From JAMXLO01 sp963819855 (GTDB lineage: Bacteria; Pseudomonadota; Alphaproteobacteria; Acetobacterales; Acetobacteraceae), in the NCBI GenBank assembly GCA_963819855.1, contig CAWFYC010000019.1, positions 1 through 64,000 of the forward strand: a stretch of DNA of 64,000 nucleotides. The letters run 5' to 3'. This document shows positions 1 to 9,370 of this stretch, piece after piece. The notes beneath the pieces were generated by a model. It was given only the letters and a program-made list of their open reading frames with translations, ran no database searches and was not told the DNA's origin. The position numbers were made by a program, and so were the translations under genes. How positions within the stretch are numbered: position 1 is the stretch's first letter; each line of letters starts with the position of its first letter.

Positions 1-209
1 GTTGCCAAGATGAATAACGACTGACACGGCCCATCTCCGGAGGAGGGGAAACCAGGAACCGGCCGTTTTGTCCTGCCACCTGGCGTGGCTGCGCTGTTGT
101 GCGAACCAGAGCCTTACGCCGCAGACGTAAAGAAATGGTTCGCGCCACGCCGGTGTTGCTGCCGGACCGGCCACGGCCCACACTTGTTGCTCTGTCAGGA
201 GGTGTGGGC

Positions 210-2048
210 GTGGCGGCGCCGAAACCGAATCTCTCGTCCTCGATCTGGCTGATCGTCGCGGGACTCGTGGTGATTTCCGCGCTCGGTCTATTCGGCGGCA
301 GCGGGAACGTCGGGGGCACCGACGTGATTCCGTACAGCCAGTTCCAGCAATACCTCGACGCCAACAAGGTGAAACAGGTCACGGTGGCCGGCAGCGTGAT
401 CCGCGGCACGCTGACCGATCCGCTGCCGGACGGCAGGAGCAACTTCACCACTGTGCAGGTGCCGCCCGACCTCGCCGGCCAGCTTGCCAAGCACAATGTC
501 GAATTCACCGGCAGCGCGAACGAGGCCGGTGCCCTCGGCACACTGCTGTCGTGGGTGTTGCCGCCGCTGTTGTTCGTCGGCATCTGGGTGTTCGCCTCGC
601 GGATGATGATGGGCGGGCGCGGCGGCGGCTTCGGCGGCGGGCTGCTGTCGGTGGGACGCTCGAAGGCGAAGCTGGTGGCGGAGACCGACGTGAAGGTCAC
701 GTTCAGCGACGTGGCTGGAGTGGACGAGGCGAAGGACGAACTGCACGAGATCGTCGATTTCCTGAAGCGGCCGGAGGAGTTCACCCGGCTCGGCGCGCAC
801 ATCCCGCGCGGTATCCTGCTGGTTGGGCCGCCGGGCACCGGCAAGACGCTGCTGGCGCGCGCAGTGGCGGGCGAGGCCGCGGTGCCGTTCTACTCGACCA
901 ACGGCGCCGAATTCGTCGAGATGTTCGTGGGCGTGGGCGCGGCCCGGGTGCGCGACCTGTTCGAGCAGGCGCGCAAGACGGCGCCATGCATCATCTTCAT
1001 CGACGAACTGGATGCGCTGGGACGGGCGCGCGGCGTCAGCCCGATGGGAGGGCAGGACGAGAAGGAGCAGACACTGAACCAGTTGCTGGCCGAGATGGAC
1101 GGGTTCGACCGGTCGGTGGCGATCGTGATCCTGGCGGCGACCAACCGGCCGGAGATCCTCGATCCGGCGCTGCTGCGGGCAGGACGGTTCGACCGCCAGG
1201 TGCTGGTGGACCGGCCCGACAAGACGGGACGGGTGGATATCCTGCGCATCCACCTGGCGCGGCTGAAACTGGCGGCGGACGTGAAGCTGGAGGACATCGC
1301 GGCGCTGACACCCGGCTTCACCGGCGCGGATCTGGCCAACCTGGGGAACGAGGCGGCAGTGCTGGCGACGCGGCGAGGGGCGGAGGCGATCGCGATGGAC
1401 GATTTCACCGGGGCGGTGGAGCGGATCATCGCGGGGCTGGAAAAGAAGTCACGCATCCTGATCCCGCGCGAGCGGCGCATCGTTGCCTACCATGAGATGG
1501 GGCACGCGCTGGTGGCGCTGGCGATTCCGGGGAGCGACCCGATCCAGAAGGTGTCGATCATTCCGCGCGGCATCGGCGCGCTGGGCTACACGCTGCAGCG
1601 GCCGACCGACGACCGGTTCCTGATGGGACGCCAGGAGCTGGAGGACAAGATGACGGTGCTGATGGGGGGACGCGCGGCGGAGACGCTGCTGGACGAGGAC
1701 ATCTCCACCGGGGCGGCCGATGACCTGGCGAAGGCGACCGACATCGCGCGTGGGATGGTGCTGCGGTTCGGCATGGACGCGAAGCTGGGGCCGGTGGCGT
1801 GGGACACCGAGCAGGGGCAGTTCCTGGGCCAGCCTGGGGTGTTCTGGCAGCCGCGGCGGTTCTCCGACGAGACGGCGCACGAGATCGACCTGGCGGTGCG
1901 CGAGCATCTGGACGGGGCGCTGGCGCGGGCGGTGGGGATCCTGCGGGTGAACCGGGCAGCGCTGGACGAGGGCGCTGCGGCGCTGCTGGCGCACGAGACG
2001 CTGAGTGCGGAGGAACTGCCGAAGGTGATGGCGGAGGCGGCGGAGTAG
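210..2048 (+). CDS. ftsH: ATP-dependent zinc metalloprotease FtsH
   Basis: Membrane-anchored AAA+ protease that unfolds and degrades membrane and short-lived cytosolic proteins, normally as a hexamer. Seen in order: an N-terminal membrane segment, a periplasmic domain, a second membrane segment near residues 145-170, Walker A GPPGTGKT, Walker B IIFIDELDAL, the second region of homology with two arginines (LLRAGRFDRQ), and the zinc site HEMGH followed by a distal DEDISTG acidic stretch. All catalytic elements are present. The frame is open from 99, but I chose GTG at 210 because AGGAGG lies 7 bases upstream and the first membrane segment then sits at the N-terminus as in the family (612 aa). 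It stands alone; the next gene begins 90 bases downstream. Its short N-terminus suggests an accessory FtsH copy (inference). Confidence 0.93.
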   Translation: MAAPKPNLSSSIWLIVAGLVVISALGLFGGSGNVGGTDVIPYSQFQQYLDANKVKQVTVAGSVIRGTLTDPLPDGRSNFTTVQVPPDLAGQLAKHNVEFTGSANEAGALGTLLSWVLPPLLFVGIWVFASRMMMGGRGGGFGGGLLSVGRSKAKLVAETDVKVTFSDVAGVDEAKDELHEIVDFLKRPEEFTRLGAHIPRGILLVGPPGTGKTLLARAVAGEAAVPFYSTNGAEFVEMFVGVGAARVRDLFEQARKTAPCIIFIDELDALGRARGVSPMGGQDEKEQTLNQLLAEMDGFDRSVAIVILAATNRPEILDPALLRAGRFDRQVLVDRPDKTGRVDILRIHLARLKLAADVKLEDIAALTPGFTGADLANLGNEAAVLATRRGAEAIAMDDFTGAVERIIAGLEKKSRILIPRERRIVAYHEMGHALVALAIPGSDPIQKVSIIPRGIGALGYTLQRPTDDRFLMGRQELEDKMTVLMGGRAAETLLDEDISTGAADDLAKATDIARGMVLRFGMDAKLGPVAWDTEQGQFLGQPGVFWQPRRFSDETAHEIDLAVREHLDGALARAVGILRVNRAALDEGAAALLAHETLSAEELPKVMAEAAE

Positions 2049-2137
2049 CGCGTCACCGACTGGTAACCGGGCGAGGTTGTCCCTTCCGGTGCCGATAGGA
2101 AAGTGCTATTGCATGCGTTAGCCGGAGAGCTGACGCA

Positions 2138-3587
2138 ATGGCCTTCGCATCTCGCTATCGTTACGATGTTTTCGTCAGTTATGCGCATGCTGACGACACC
2201 CCCGATACATCCGGAGTGGGATGGGTGTCGCAGTTCGTCGCCTGTCTGGAGGTCGCCCTGCGGCAGCGACTGGGCGGCACCGATGAGCTGAGGCTCTACT
2301 TCGATCACAGCCATCTGCACGCCAACCACGTACTCGATGACCTGTTGGCGGCCGCGCGCGACTCCGCGGTGTTCCTGGCGATCGCGTCGCGCAGCTATGC
2401 GATGCGCGATTGGACGAAGCGGGAGCTGGACGCTTTTGTGCGCGGTGCCGATGACCTGCATCGACTGTTCGCGGTGGAATGCCTGCCGCTCGATGACGGC
2501 GAGGTCTACCCGGCGCCGCTCCAGGACCATAAGCGCGTCGAGTTCTGGCATGTGAACACACCACACAGCCAGACGGCGATGCCATTGTCGGCGGCACTCG
2601 ACCCGTTGCAGTTCCACCGCCGGATTCACGACGTCGCCGATCAGATTCGCAGGCAACTCGGGCTGCTGCGGACGGCGTCGGCCAAGGTCGCGCCGCCCGC
2701 TGCCCACGCCGACCGGACACTCCCCGCGCCGGCCGGGCCACAACGGACCGTCCTGCTGGCCCAGGTAACCGAGGACCTCGAGGTCGAGCGGGAGCAGGTT
2801 CGCCGCTATCTCGAGCAATACGATGTCGCGATCCTGCCGTCGGGGACATATCCGCAGGATGGCGCGCGGTTCCGGGAGGCGTTCGAGTCGAATCTGGCGC
2901 GCGCCGACCTGTTCGTCCAACTGCTCGGCGGGTTTGTCGGCCGGGCGCCGCCGGACCTGCCGGAAGGATACACGCGGGCGCAATTCGCGGCCGCTGCGGC
3001 GCACAAGGTAGAGATTCTGCAATGGCGCCGGCCTGACCTCGACATGAACGCGCTCGCCAATGAGCGCCATCGCGAGTTGCTGAGCGGCGAACACGTGATG
3101 GCGACCGGACTTGAGGGGTTCAAGACCGAGGTCCTGCGGCGGGCGCTGCGTCCACCGGCGCCGATCGACGGCAAGGCGGCACTTGACTTCACTGGTGTTC
3201 GTCAACGCGGACCGGGATGACCTGGAGATAGCGAGGCAGATCCAGCAGGAGTTCCTGAACCACGCATTGCCGGTGGCGATCCCCAAATTGGAGGGCGGAT
3301 CGGCGGAAGAGATTCGCACCGACATCGAGGAAAGCCTGATCGAATGCGCCGCACTGGTGCTGGTCTATGGCCGGACCAGTCCATTCTGGGTTCGCAGTCA
3401 GCTGCGCCTGTTCAATAAGGTCAAGGCGCGGCGATCCTGTCCGCCCCGTGTGCTGGCGGTCTATTGCGGACCGCCGGTGGACAAGCAGGACCTGGGCTTC
3501 AGCCTGCCGGACATGCGGGAAATCGATGCGCGCGACGGCATTTCCACGAGACCCATGCTGCCTTTGATCGAGGCGCTGAAGGCGTGA
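2138..3587 (+). pseudogene. triple TIR-like domain protein, frame broken by one +1 shift
   Basis: Putative effector or sensor partner of the STAND ATPase encoded next. The first domain (about residues 8-150) is TIR: YDVFVSYAHAD strand, then DWTKRELDAF with a glutamate (about residue 96) at the position used by NAD-cleaving TIR enzymes. A second flavodoxin-like TIR-related region spans residues about 200-335 (RTVLLAQV, ADLFVQLLG). The frame ends at 3220, but a third TIR-like domain (SLVFVNADRDD, ALVLVYG) follows in the next frame to 3587. Removing one T in the cttg at about 3182-3185 joins them into about 482 aa. Start ATG 2138 has GGAGAG upstream. The stop overlaps the GTG of the ATPase gene, implying translational coupling. 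NADase activity is inferred from the glutamate only. The break may be a sequencing error or a real mutation. Confidence 0.72.
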
Positions 3588-6500
3588 GCGGTTCGGCACG
3601 CTGCCCTTATCCAGGGCTGCGGTCCTTCCTCCGCGAGGAAGCGGACCTGTTCTTTGGCCGTGAGGCCTGCATCGACCAGATGGTCGACAAGCTTGGGGCG
3701 ACACGGTTCCTCGCGGTGCTCGGCGCCTCGGGCAGTGGGAAGTCGTCGCTGGTGCGCACCGGCCTGCTGGAGGCGCTCGATCTGGGGCTGCTGGCACGGG
3801 CAGGGGTGCATTGGTCGGTCGCCCTGATGCGACCCGGCAACCGGCCGATGATGAACCTGGCGCGGTCCTTGCTGGCGCTTGCGCCGTCGGCCGCCGAGCC
3901 CCCGCCGTCCCGGCTGGACGTCGAGATGCTCGCGAGCTTCCTTACTCGCGGTCCGCGCGCGGTGGTCGAGTGGTGCCAGGACGGGCACCTCCAGCCGGGG
4001 CGCAACCTGGTGCTTCTGGTCGACCAGTTCGAGGAGCTGTTTCGTTACGGCGACTATGCCGGCCACGAGGAGGCAGAGGCATTCGTCGCGCTGCTGCTGG
4101 AGAGTTCGCGGGCGGCGGATGTCCCGATCTACGTCGTGATGACGATGCGATCGGAGTTCCTGGGAGCTTGCGCGCTGTTCCCGGGGCTGGCGGAGCGGAT
4201 CAACGAGGGCCTCTACCTGACGCCGCGCATGACGCGGCAGGAAATTCGCGAGGCGATCGAGGGGCCGGCCGGAGTTTGCGGCTTCTCGCTCGAGCCGGCC
4301 CTGGTCAACCGCCTGCTGAACGATCTCGCCAGCTTTGCCCCATGGGAAGACGAGTACCGCACCGATCAGACGGCGATGCTGTCGCGACGGGCCGATCAGC
4401 TGCCACTCATGCAGCACGTCTTGAACCGCATGTGGATGCAGGCGGACGCAACGGGGCAGGGCGTGCCGGTGCGCATCACGCTCGACGAGTACCAGCGGCT
4501 TGGCGGGCTGAACGGCGCGCTGGATGCGCATGCCAGGGAGGTATTGGAAAGTCTCCCGGGCGAGGAAAGAGCGTTGGTTGGCACCGTATTCCGGGCGCTC
4601 ACCAGCGGGCCGGGAGTTCGATACCGCGACGCGCAGACCGTCTCGGTTCGGCGAGTTGGTCGCGGTGGCACACGGCCGGCGTGACAGCGTGCTGGCCATC
4701 GTCAATGCGTTTCGCGCGCTTGGCTGCAATTTTCTGACCCCGCCGGAGGGTGTCCCGCTCGAGGACACGACCATCGTGGACATCAGCCACGAAAGCCTGA
4801 TCCGGCAATGGAGCGAACTGCGCGGGTGGCTGCGCGACGAGGCGCAGTCGGCGGAGACGTACCGGCACATCGAGCAGACCGCGGAGTTGCGGTCCAAGAA
4901 GGAAGCCGGGCTGCTCAGAATGCCTTATCTGGCCGTCGCGCTAGCCTGGCGCCGGGGTGAGGACCCCACGGCGGCCTGGGCTGCGCGCTACGGGGGCGAT
5001 TTTCCGTTGGCGATGCGGTTCCTCGATGTCAGTGCGCGAAGCCATGCACGCCGGCGCTATCTGATGGCTGCCGTGGTCGGCCTGTTCGTCATCGGCAGCG
5101 TCAGCTTTGGTGTTGTTCAGTTGCTGGAGGCGAGGTCGACCGAATCCAAGCTGATGACGGTGCAGGGCAATCTGCAGCAGTTGAACGGCGATCTGGAACT
5201 GGCGAAGGCGCAGTTGAAGGACTTGAACTTTGCCAATGAGCTGACCGACTTCGGCGTGGCGCCGAAGCAGACGCTGGAGGTGAATTACGGCACCAATACC
5301 CCCACCGCCATCCTGGGCGGCGGCACCGTCATCTTCACCAAGGACCTCCAGCAAGTACTGAACAGCCAGCCGCCGCCGATCATGATCGATACGCTGGCCG
5401 ACGATCACGCCACCACGATTCCTTCGGCGCACCGGATCCCGTTCGCAGGGGCCGCGGGCGACTTCGATGACGAGATTCAGCATCGGCTGGCGGTGCGCCT
5501 CGACAACCTGACGAATGGCGATCACAGCTTGGCTTTGATCTTCTTTTGCGAAGGCGCGATCTGCTGGAAGTTGGTACAACGCCAGCCTCAGGGCGATACA
5601 CGCCGGCTATACCAGGGTGTATTGGTATCGCGGCGGCCTGGCGTCGTGGCAAGCTGCCGGCTTTCACACCCAGACCGCGCCGCAGGAGGCGCGCGCACTG
5701 GCCGACAACCTGACGCTCGCGGTCACGATGGCGCCGAAGCGGCGTTGGGCGCTGGCGGTATCGCTGAGCGAATCGGCGCAACGCCTGCGCGCCGCCCAGG
5801 GCAGTTCATATGCCGGGACCGCCATCGACTATGCGATGTTGGCGTACCGCGAACTCAAGGCGTTGACCGCCGTGATGCCCGACAATGCCGATCTGTGGGG
5901 GGACTTCACCGCGGTCAGCGCGCAGCTATGGGAGCAGCTCAAGGTCGAGAAAAGGATGGACGCGGCAAAGACCGTGTACGACGAGATGAAGCTCGTACTT
6001 GATATGGTCGCGCGCGCCAGGCCGGAGAATGCCGTGGCGCGTGGCACTTTCGCGATGGCGATCGAGGGCGCCGGCGACGCATTCAATCAGTACCACGACG
6101 TCGATGCGGCGCTCGCATGGTATCTGGCGGCGCGGGACGCCTGGGCCGCTCCGGACGGGAAACCGTCGGGTACGTCATCCGCGCAGGGACATGTGGTCAA
6201 GATAGACCGGAGCGTAGGGTGGATCCGCAACGGCCAGAAGAAGTACGAGGATGCGTTGGACGCCTTCCTGGCAGCGCTGGCGATCGATCGGCAGCGTGTT
6301 GCCGATGCCCCCACCGACGAGAACAACAAGACTGAACTGTCGGTACGATCTGTTCGACGCAGGCTTTGCGCTGGAAGAGTTGCAGCGATATGGCGAGGCG
6401 TTGGAGAAGTTGAGCGAGGCACGCTCGCTGGTCGCCGCGGATCGCAAGGCCAAGCCGGATAACACTGACCTGATGGTCTGGACCTCCTTCATCGACTACG

Positions 6501-6952
6501 AGGTCGGCGAGACGTTGCGCAACCAGGACAGGCTGGCAGACGCGTTCGTCGTGTTCGATGACAACATCGGGCTCGGTAGAGCCATCCTCGAAAAGCTTCC
6601 GAATGACGCCAACGCAAAGACCAAGATGCAGGCGTCAGCCGGCGCACTGGGGGGGCTGTCATATCAGCTTGCGCTGGCCGGCGACTTCGCCACCGCGCTG
6701 AAGGCGGCCGATGACGCCCTGGAGGTGGTGCCTGATCAGGTCTGGATCCAGGCCAAGCGCGCGCATGCGCTGTTGTTCCTCGGTCATCCGGACGAGGCGC
6801 GGGAAATCTACCTTCGCTATCGCGGCCAGAAGATCAACGGCGACCGATCATGGGATGCCAGCTTGCGCGCCGATTTCGCCGACTTGCGCAAACGCGGCCA
6901 CACCAGTCCGGTGATGGACGAAGTCGAGGCGCAGCTGGCCTCGGCGAAGTAA
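3584..6952 (+). pseudogene. nSTAND1 NTPase with membrane, rhodanese and TPR parts; three +1 frameshifts
   Basis: Very large signal-transduction ATPase, about 1121 aa if repaired. Seen in order: the family-typical start CPYPGLRSF...FFGRE; Walker A GASGSGKSS; Walker B LVLLVDQFEELF; the DISHESLIRQW block of nSTAND1 proteins; one membrane helix at about 5060-5125; a short coiled coil (5130-5235); a rhodanese-like domain (5290-5670) with CEGAICW and YWYRGG motifs; then TPR-like helices to the end. The frame changes at about 4607-4612, 5569-5572 and 6340, each repaired by deleting one base, and homology continues smoothly across each. GTG 3584 overlaps the TIR gene stop (GTGA). Known nSTAND proteins sense triggers and activate fused or partner effectors; here the TIR protein is the obvious partner (inference). 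As read, no full-length product is made. Confidence 0.72.
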
Positions 6953-6984
6953 CCGGGCGCGGCACGCCGCGTGATGGGTAGGCG

Positions 6985-7161
6985 TCACCAGCCGCCGAAC
7001 CACACGCCGATGCCGTGCACGATCCCGACGGGAAAGAAGGCTGCGGCAGCGATCAGCAGCGGCCGTTGGCCGCTGACGGCACAGAACACGATCGATGTGA
7101 GCCAGGCCGAATAGCAAAATGCGCTCACCATCAGGAGCAATAGCGCGGTCGAGATGTCCAT
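6985..7161 (-). CDS. small membrane protein, hypothetical
   Basis: 58 aa, almost entirely two hydrophobic segments (from DISTALLLL and from LLIAAAAFF), ending GVWFGGW. I do not recognise a family. The frame could start 8 codons earlier at 7185, but ATG 7161 puts the first membrane segment at the N-terminus. No convincing ribosome binding site is visible, so this is a plausible but unproven gene. It converges with the STAND gene, 32 bases away. Confidence 0.4.
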   Translation of the reverse strand: MDISTALLLLMVSAFCYSAWLTSIVFCAVSGQRPLLIAAAAFFPVGIVHGIGVWFGGW

Positions 7162-7276
7162 GGCGTCCAGTCTGGCAACACGCACCGTTCGGTTCCTTTT
7201 GCCGCCCGCAGGTCTCGGCGGGATTATTGATCAGATACCGCGGCCGACGCCATCGCTGATCCGTGACCGTATCCGA

Positions 7277-7660
7277 TCACGGCAGCCGGCGCGTATCATC
7301 AGGCTGATCCGCGCGCGTGCCGGCGTTCGGGGCCGAAGGCGCGTTGCGCAGTTCGGCGAGCAGCCGCAGCCAGCGGCCCTGGGCGAACAGCGCGGCGACG
7401 GTGTGGCGGAAGGCGCGGCCCTCCTCGCCGTAGAACCCATGCACGGTGCGCGCGGCGCGCAGCCGCTGCAGGCCCTCCCGGGTCCTGGGGCCGGTGCTCT
7501 TGCCGCCATGGAGGCGGCAGCGACCGTTGACCATCGCCGGCGCCCGACACGGCTCGCCGGCGCGGTTGCGCGCGTCACAACGCGGTGCGGCCTGGGGATT
7601 GCCGGACGGATTGCCGTTCCTGAGACGCCCGAGGGCGGGGGGTGCATTCTCGCTGTTCAT
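7277..7660 (-). CDS. HGG-GPRT motif protein, hypothetical
   Basis: 127 aa. An N-terminal cysteine-containing segment (CDARNRAGEPC, then CRLHGG) is followed by GKSTGPRT and an alanine/arginine-rich helical part. The C-x(n)-C-x(n)-C-x-x-H pattern with HGGxSTGPRT is a recurring small-protein motif in alphaproteobacteria and some prophages; its function is not established, and the Cys/His set could bind zinc (inference). ATG 7660 overlaps the stop of the upstream gene (ATGA), so the two are probably translated together. Confidence 0.65.
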   Translation of the reverse strand: MNSENAPPALGRLRNGNPSGNPQAAPRCDARNRAGEPCRAPAMVNGRCRLHGGKSTGPRTREGLQRLRAARTVHGFYGEEGRAFRHTVAALFAQGRWLRLLAELRNAPSAPNAGTRADQPDDTRRLP

Positions 7661-8055
7661 GGGGTCTTGCCCCCAGACGCCTGCCCGTGCCGGCCGGCCA
7701 GGTCCTTCACCGTGTCGGCCATCATGCGCGACAGCGCCGTCGCGCTGCGATGCAGCCGCGTGGCGGCATCGGGGTCGTTGACCGCGAGCATAGCGCGGCG
7801 GAAGCATTCCATGGTGGCGTGGTGCGATGCGACCGCGTGGGCGGCGAACATCTGGCCGATCGGATCACGCGCCTGCAGCGAGTTGAGTGCGGTGGCAACG
7901 GCCGCGCGGCGGGCGGCCAGACGGGACGGATCCTCGTGCTCGCGCGAACGCATGGTGTCGAATGTCATCTCCAGCAGATTCAGTGTGAACTCGGTGCAGA
8001 CGTCGTCGTCTGGGGCGTCCGTGGTGGCGGGGGAGGGGGCGGTTGATTGGTCCAT
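7657..8055 (-). CDS. hypothetical protein upstream of HGG-motif gene
   Basis: 132 aa, acidic N-terminus, mostly predicted helix, no signal peptide or membrane segment, no motif I can name. Start ATG 8055 is chosen because the longer frame to 8415 has repeat-derived and low-complexity sequence and the region from MDQST onward looks like protein. It overlaps the following minus-strand gene by 4 bases, so the pair forms a two-gene operon of unknown role. Confidence 0.55.
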   Translation of the reverse strand: MDQSTAPSPATTDAPDDDVCTEFTLNLLEMTFDTMRSREHEDPSRLAARRAAVATALNSLQARDPIGQMFAAHAVASHHATMECFRRAMLAVNDPDAATRLHRSATALSRMMADTVKDLAGRHGQASGGKTP

Positions 8056-8237
8056 CTCGTGGGTGTCTCCGGAAGCGGCTGAGCGGTCCGCCGGAGTATA
8101 GGACAGAGGTAGGAAATTATTCGTTAATCGCGGGTTGGGCGGACGGAGGCTGAATAGGTGTGCGGCTGAATGTCGCAGGAGCAGTTCGCGGTGCGCTACG
8201 GCATCGATATCGACGCGGCGCCGGATAAGGATATGAA

Positions 8238-8269
8238 ACCACGGATGAACACGGATGCACACGGATGAA
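8238..8269 (+). repeat. ACACGGATG tandem repeat, single arm
   Basis: Contains accacggatgaac followed by acacggatgc and acacggatga, i.e. about three units of a 10-base motif. The same motif occurs at 56102-56172 as an inverted pair. It is noncoding here. Confidence 0.7.
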
Positions 8270-8411
8270 GTTGAGTGAGGGCACCGGCGTGGCCAGCGCG
8301 CGGGTTGCAGTTCTTGGTTTGGCGGCCTCGGCTGCGAGATCGGCCTCCTCGGTGCTGCAAGGACAGCATCGCCCGGCCGCGGGAGCGTCCTGGCGTGATG
8401 TGGTTCCGGTC

Positions 8412-8430
8412 CCAACTATAGTATAGTTGG
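8412..8430. promoter_or_regulatory. 19-base palindrome, candidate operator
   Basis: CCAACTATA-G-TATAGTTGG is a perfect 9-base inverted repeat with a one-base centre, AT-rich in a GC-rich region and 105 bases before a ParE-type toxin remnant. Toxin-antitoxin operons are usually autoregulated through such palindromes; that role is inference. Confidence 0.45.
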
Positions 8431-8534
8431 TATCGTAGGACTGCGTACGGCCGCGTGGTGCCGCATGCCAAGGTGGTTGAATGGCCGAAATCCCGGGGAA
8501 CGTCGCATGTGCTACGGCCCGCGCCTGAGTCTCA

Positions 8535-8804
8535 TTGAGCGAGGTCATCTGGACGGATCCCGCGCTGGCCAACCTTGAGGCCATCCGCAGTTACCTCGAG
8601 CAGTTCAATCCGCGGGCCGCACGCCAACTCGCCGACATTCTGGTTGCGGCGGGCAACAGCCTGACGCAGTTTCCGCATCGTGGCGGAGCAGTTGCGGGAA
8701 CCGAAATGCAAGAGCTGGTAACCTCTTATCCGCTATCAGGTTGTCGTTGATGTGTGGTAATCCTACGTATCCGTCACAGTGTCCCCCGGCCTACCAATCC
8801 CTGA
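8535..8804 (+). pseudogene. ParE-family toxin remnant
   Basis: The first 62 or so codons (EVIWTDPALANLEAIRSYL ... QFPHRGG ... ELV) match the RelE/ParE toxin fold. The frame then stops at 8750, while the family-typical ending continues in other frames: LIRYQVVVDV after a +1 shift near 8720, and VILRIRHSV after a second shift near 8757, stopping at 8804. With two shifts and no intact antitoxin beside it, this looks like a decayed module. Start TTG 8535 overlaps the stop of a short upstream frame, as is usual for antitoxin-toxin pairs. Confidence 0.65.
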
Positions 8805-9370
8805 CGGTTCGGTTGCCACCTGTTGCGTGATGGAATTGGGCCGGCCAGGCCCTGGCTGCGCCACAGGCTTCATTCGCGCCATAAGCGTGCCGTGGACGCG
8901 GTGACATCATCGCCCGGTTGCGAGAGAACGAGGCGGGGTTGCGCGGGCGGCGTGACGCATGCCGCGCGGTTCGGCTCGCGCTCGCGGGGATGCCCGACCG
9001 GACAATGACACCGACATCATGATCGAGATACAAGACTGACGGCCGGCGCATGAATTTCCCGCAATGGATACGATCTCAAGTCACCGTCGGAGCACCGCAG
9101 GGATTGTCTGATGCAGACTTCCTACCAAGGATAATTGATCGGCCTGTCAACAGGCGCAGTTATTACAACGGTAATAGGTAATTCGGCCCAGTTTCGCGTC
9201 GAGCGAGTGATGGTGAACATCAATCCACCGGCTGGAGAGCGAAGTCCTTATTCAAACAAGCCGTTCTGCAAGGTGTGATAGTATCCACTCTCGCTCCTCG
9301 GCTTGGCGGTCAGATCGTCAAGCTGGCATACTTCCATCCAACGAATTCCCACAATTGCTGGAACTGTCCC
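8805..9370. other. intergenic region before the luciferase-like gene
   Basis: 566 bases with no supportable gene. The part around 9115-9185 is visibly richer in A+T than its surroundings and includes attac-aacg-gtaat, a small inverted repeat, so promoter or operator sequence for the following gene is likely here, but I cannot place it exactly. Confidence 0.4.

Larger units (their letters stand above)
8056..8534. other. gene-poor stretch with repeat and palindrome
   Basis: 479 bases with no convincing gene. It holds a tandem ACACGGATG-type repeat (8238-8269) and a perfect 9-base inverted repeat (8412-8430). Just before the toxin remnant only a 26-codon frame is seen, running into the TTG at 8535; an intact antitoxin gene is not visible. 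Confidence 0.5.

Noticed and set aside
1..98. Possible last codons of an upstream gene ending TGA at 22-24
   Set aside because: Seven codons are too few to support a gene.
1586..3325. 579-codon minus-strand frame over ftsH and the TIR gene
   Set aside because: Overlaps two well-supported genes and shows no recognisable domain.
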